A stretch of 40,045 bases of DNA from Bacteriovoracaceae bacterium. Its GTDB lineage: Bacteria; Bdellovibrionota; Bacteriovoracia; Bacteriovoracales; Bacteriovoracaceae. Within the stretch, counting starts at the first letter, position 1. Each line of letters opens with the position of its first letter. Both the position numbers and the translations under genes were made by a program. Below, in pieces: positions 37,324-40,045 of the stretch. Location of the stretch: NCBI GenBank assembly GCA_947461175.1, contig CANHIY010000011.1:1-40045 (forward strand), given 5' to 3'. The notes below the pieces were generated by a model. That model ran no database searches, was not told the DNA's origin, and saw only the letters and a list, made by a program, of their open reading frames with translations.

Positions 37324-38199
37324 ATGCTCAAGCAACTAATGGTCTTTTTTTTAATGACGACCTCTTTTTCAGCCCTCCAAGCAAAAACGATCGTTTATTT
37401 AAATGGTGGGCCCGGTCTTAATTCAGAACCAGAGCGACATCTTCTGGCACCCTATATAGAAAAATTAAACCACGAGGCATTTTTCTGGGACGAACCCTCG
37501 GAATTAAGGCCAGGAAATGAAAGTTACTCTCAAGAAAAAGCTTTTGAACAGGCCACAGAAAGCGCAGAAAAATTTATTAATAAACTATGTTATGATAAAT
37601 ACGACCGCGGTTTGAAATGCGAAATAACGCTTATGGCACATTCCTTTAGTGTACATCATGCCATAAGGCTTGCCGAAGAATTACCAACTATAATCAAAGA
37701 ACTGATCCTTATCTCGCCTGCCCTTAATATTAAAGATGCTGATAATAATATATTTAAAATCTCAGTGAAAGGTCTAGCTGATGAAGGTCATACAGATGCA
37801 AGTGCTGAGCTTGCCGCACTTATCCCCTCAATGGAAGAAGCTTTTGATCAAAAAAAGATTCAGGCATTTATGCTTGCCTCTCAGTACGCTGGGCTCTTTG
37901 TTAATTATTGGGGAGATCTGAATTTGATGCAGCAGTATTTTTCATTTCTTCAAGGGGAATATAGCTTTGACATCAAGGGTATGTTTGCAGTGAGGAATTC
38001 AATGCCTAAGGTGAATGAATATCCTGTCAGCCCAATAACTATTCCGACTAAGGTTTATTTCGGAGAATTAGATCCTATATCACTACCAGAACAGCAAATA
38101 ACTCCTTTGAGGAAGTATTTTACAGCATTGGACGTTCATATCTTGGCAGGAGTGAAACATTACTCACATTTTGAACGAATGACAGCTATTAACTATTAA
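37324..38199 (+). CDS. Secreted alpha/beta hydrolase fold protein
   Basis: Signal peptide MLKQLMVFFLMTTSFSALQA; IVYLNGGPGLNS; nucleophile-elbow-like LMAHSFSVHHAIRLAEELP; KVYFGELDPIS. Confidence 0.75.
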   Translation: MLKQLMVFFLMTTSFSALQAKTIVYLNGGPGLNSEPERHLLAPYIEKLNHEAFFWDEPSELRPGNESYSQEKAFEQATESAEKFINKLCYDKYDRGLKCEITLMAHSFSVHHAIRLAEELPTIIKELILISPALNIKDADNNIFKISVKGLADEGHTDASAELAALIPSMEEAFDQKKIQAFMLASQYAGLFVNYWGDLNLMQQYFSFLQGEYSFDIKGMFAVRNSMPKVNEYPVSPITIPTKVYFGELDPISLPEQQITPLRKYFTALDVHILAGVKHYSHFERMTAINY

Positions 38200-38207
38200 G
38201 GATACTT

Positions 38208-38960
38208 GTGCAATATTTCTTCACCGAAGCGACATTAATCCATGCCATAAGAAAACTTTATGGCTACTCTCAAAAAGAATTCTGTGTTTTTTTAGGATAC
38301 TCTCAATCTACACTTTCAAAAATTGAAAATGGGATTTGCAGTCCGGATATGAAATTTGTCATCGCCTTATCCCAAAAGATAAATATCGATTTAAATATTT
38401 TTAAATTTGGTTTTGTTCCTAAAATTCCGGATTATCTTTTAAATAATGAGTCTAATCAGTTTCTCCAGCACTCTTATCTTAAGAACGGTCTTTTTTCATC
38501 AAAAACGGTCTACACTCTTCTCGAAACGATCAAGGAAAGATGTGAAATAGAAATTTATAAAAAGTTGAACATTCCGAGAGAATACTTTGTTTTCAAAGAG
38601 CTTAAATATAACTTACAATTATTTAAAGACATTTTAAAATATGTTGAAACAAATAAAGTTATTGAGTTAATTGAAGACCTGAAAACAAAAAATGTTACAC
38701 TTCTTGCAGAAGATTCTTTTAAAGAATGCCTACTTGATCTAAACATCATTCATCTTAAAAACATCATAAAGATTGAAGACTCCTATGAGATCGGACTCTC
38801 CTATTCTGATCTTGAATTCACTCACCATGATGAGAAAATGAAAGATTATTTTCAACATATTATCGCCTTTCATTTATTTAATGAACTCAACGTCAATGTT
38901 TCTCCAATAAAACTAAAAAAATCTAAATATGATCTTGTTTTGAGGTTGAATGCTGGCTGA
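38208..38960 (+). CDS. XRE-type helix-turn-helix regulator with unknown C-terminal domain
   Basis: AIRKLYGYSQKEFCVFLGYSQSTLSKIENGICSPDMKFVIALSQKINIDLNIF. Confidence 0.85.
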   Translation: MQYFFTEATLIHAIRKLYGYSQKEFCVFLGYSQSTLSKIENGICSPDMKFVIALSQKINIDLNIFKFGFVPKIPDYLLNNESNQFLQHSYLKNGLFSSKTVYTLLETIKERCEIEIYKKLNIPREYFVFKELKYNLQLFKDILKYVETNKVIELIEDLKTKNVTLLAEDSFKECLLDLNIIHLKNIIKIEDSYEIGLSYSDLEFTHHDEKMKDYFQHIIAFHLFNELNVNVSPIKLKKSKYDLVLRLNAG

Positions 38961-39816
38961 GAGTTGGTCAAATAATCTTCTAAAGGAACTGATCTATCAG
39001 TTCGGACATGATACATCGTTTATTGAAGATGTTTTTGCCTGTCATCTACCGGATATCACTCATAAGAAATTTACGCTTGCAGAATCCTTTGCCATCGCTG
39101 ATCGCTTAGGTGTTTCTCTTCAACAAATAATTGATTCAAAAGTAGACTGGAAAGTTGTCAAATCAAGACTGCTCTCCCCCCACTCAGCTGTTCCAGATAA
39201 CTATCTTGCCGATGGCGGAACTTATATGAGCTCAATCAGAAGCATCATCTCTTTTATCTCATTTAAATACGGCCACGAAGCGGCACAGGCGATTTTACAA
39301 GAACTTCAAATATCTCAGGCAGCCTTACTGAATGATGACTTGAAGTTAAATATCAGATTTGTAAATCATTTATTTAAATTATTAATAGACAAATTCGCGC
39401 TTTCAAAAGAAGACATTGATCTTATGACTGTCATGGTTCATCGCTACTCTATGAGAAATAGTGTCACTGCCATGGCGAAGATCTGTAAAAATGATGGAGA
39501 CATACTCAACCTGATGGTCCAAAACGCCAATAAGTACGAACAGAATTTTAATTACTGGCTTGAGAAAGAAAACAACGACACCATCATTTACTCACGTTCT
39601 CGATTTGAGCTTCACGGGAGTACAAATGAAAAGATGAGTCACCCACTCATCTGGTTTAAACTTTCCACAGTAAAAAATATGACAACCCTTATGGGGCGCA
39701 ATCCTATGAGGCTACTAAACTATGAAGTGGGTGAAGAAAAGGGTATTCAAACCTTTAAGTTTCGAGTTGGAAATACCAATACTTTAAGCTGCATCCGCCT
39801 GAATAGTCTTCACTGA
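38950..39816 (+). CDS. Unknown protein, possibly with degenerate XRE-like N-terminus
   Basis: Overlaps the XRE ORF by 11 nt; N-terminal KKFTLAESFAIADRLGVSLQQIID resembles the last helices of XRE domains without a clear recognition helix. Confidence 0.65.
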   Translation: MLAESWSNNLLKELIYQFGHDTSFIEDVFACHLPDITHKKFTLAESFAIADRLGVSLQQIIDSKVDWKVVKSRLLSPHSAVPDNYLADGGTYMSSIRSIISFISFKYGHEAAQAILQELQISQAALLNDDLKLNIRFVNHLFKLLIDKFALSKEDIDLMTVMVHRYSMRNSVTAMAKICKNDGDILNLMVQNANKYEQNFNYWLEKENNDTIIYSRSRFELHGSTNEKMSHPLIWFKLSTVKNMTTLMGRNPMRLLNYEVGEEKGIQTFKFRVGNTNTLSCIRLNSLH

Positions 39817-40045
39817 AAACTCTCTTCTTTCATCCCAGAGGGCCCTATACAGCTTCCCCATCTCTTTTTTATAGTCACTCAAGTTCTCTAGATCTGCCCA
39901 CATTAATAGGGACTCTGTTCCGTTAGCAAATGGAACAGGCGTTGGCCTCATTTCAACTCCATTGACAGTGAGGGGGTAAACACCCCATTTTCTAAAAAAA
40001 GCGTCAGTTCCGACTTTTGGTGTACCAAAGCCCATCATGGTTTCA
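39784..40045 (-). CDS. C-terminal fragment of a protein of unknown function, continuing beyond the window
   Basis: Reading frame remains open upstream of the ATG at 40038 (codons GAA ACC ATG ATG) to the window edge. No family recognised. Confidence 0.5.
   Translation of the reverse strand, partial: ETMMGFGTPKVGTDAFFRKWGVYPLTVNGVEMRPTPVPFANGTESLLMWADLENLSDYKKEMGKLYRALWDERREFSVKTIQADAA

Noticed and set aside
1-40045. CRISPR arrays, transposons, phage genes, defence systems, tRNA/rRNA
   Set aside because: No repeat-spacer pattern, transposase/integrase motif, phage structural gene, cas gene or cloverleaf/rRNA sequence was recognised on reading; radD is a DNA-repair helicase, not a defence system here.

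Overview
The window is about 40 kb of low-GC bacterial chromosome and is densely coding on both strands. I saw no rRNA, tRNA, CRISPR array, transposase or phage genes. Gene content and style (many secreted uncharacterised proteins, several histidine kinases, low GC) would fit a Bdellovibrionota/Bacteriovoracales-like genome, but this is an untested guess. Main blocks: (1) 1-7.7 kb, a stress/metabolic block: 3' part of PEP synthase, PRPP synthetase, APH-like kinase, phosphoribosyltransferase, SDR, an apparently exported Hsp20, an isoprenylcysteine-methyltransferase-like membrane protein and an esterase; (2) 7.8-10.7 kb, pntA-pntB transhydrogenase; (3) 10.8-15.1 kb, a CxxCH secreted protein, a Cache hybrid histidine kinase preceded by a carboxymuconolactone-decarboxylase-like gene and followed by an unlisted 43-codon ORF; (4) 15.2-19.8 kb, a tightly packed four-gene operon (glutamine-synthetase-like ligase, Fe-alcohol dehydrogenase, PuuD-like amidase, aldehyde dehydrogenase) whose gene content fits gamma-glutamylation and oxidation of an amino alcohol rather than the classical putrescine route; (5) radD, CBS protein, second Hsp20, PAS histidine kinase; (6) a secreted coiled-coil protein, DUF188, a quinone oxidoreductase, a secreted protein made of four tandem Cache-like repeats, and a secreted metzincin-motif protein with Ca-binding-like loops; (7) TetR/SDR with a clear promoter-operator palindrome, a GAF histidine kinase, and a hydrolase/XRE/unknown three-gene operon with two palindromes upstream. 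The most promising candidates are the gamma-glutamyl amino-alcohol operon, the tandem-Cache protein, the CMD-kinase-microprotein operon, and the hydrolase/XRE/unknown operon.
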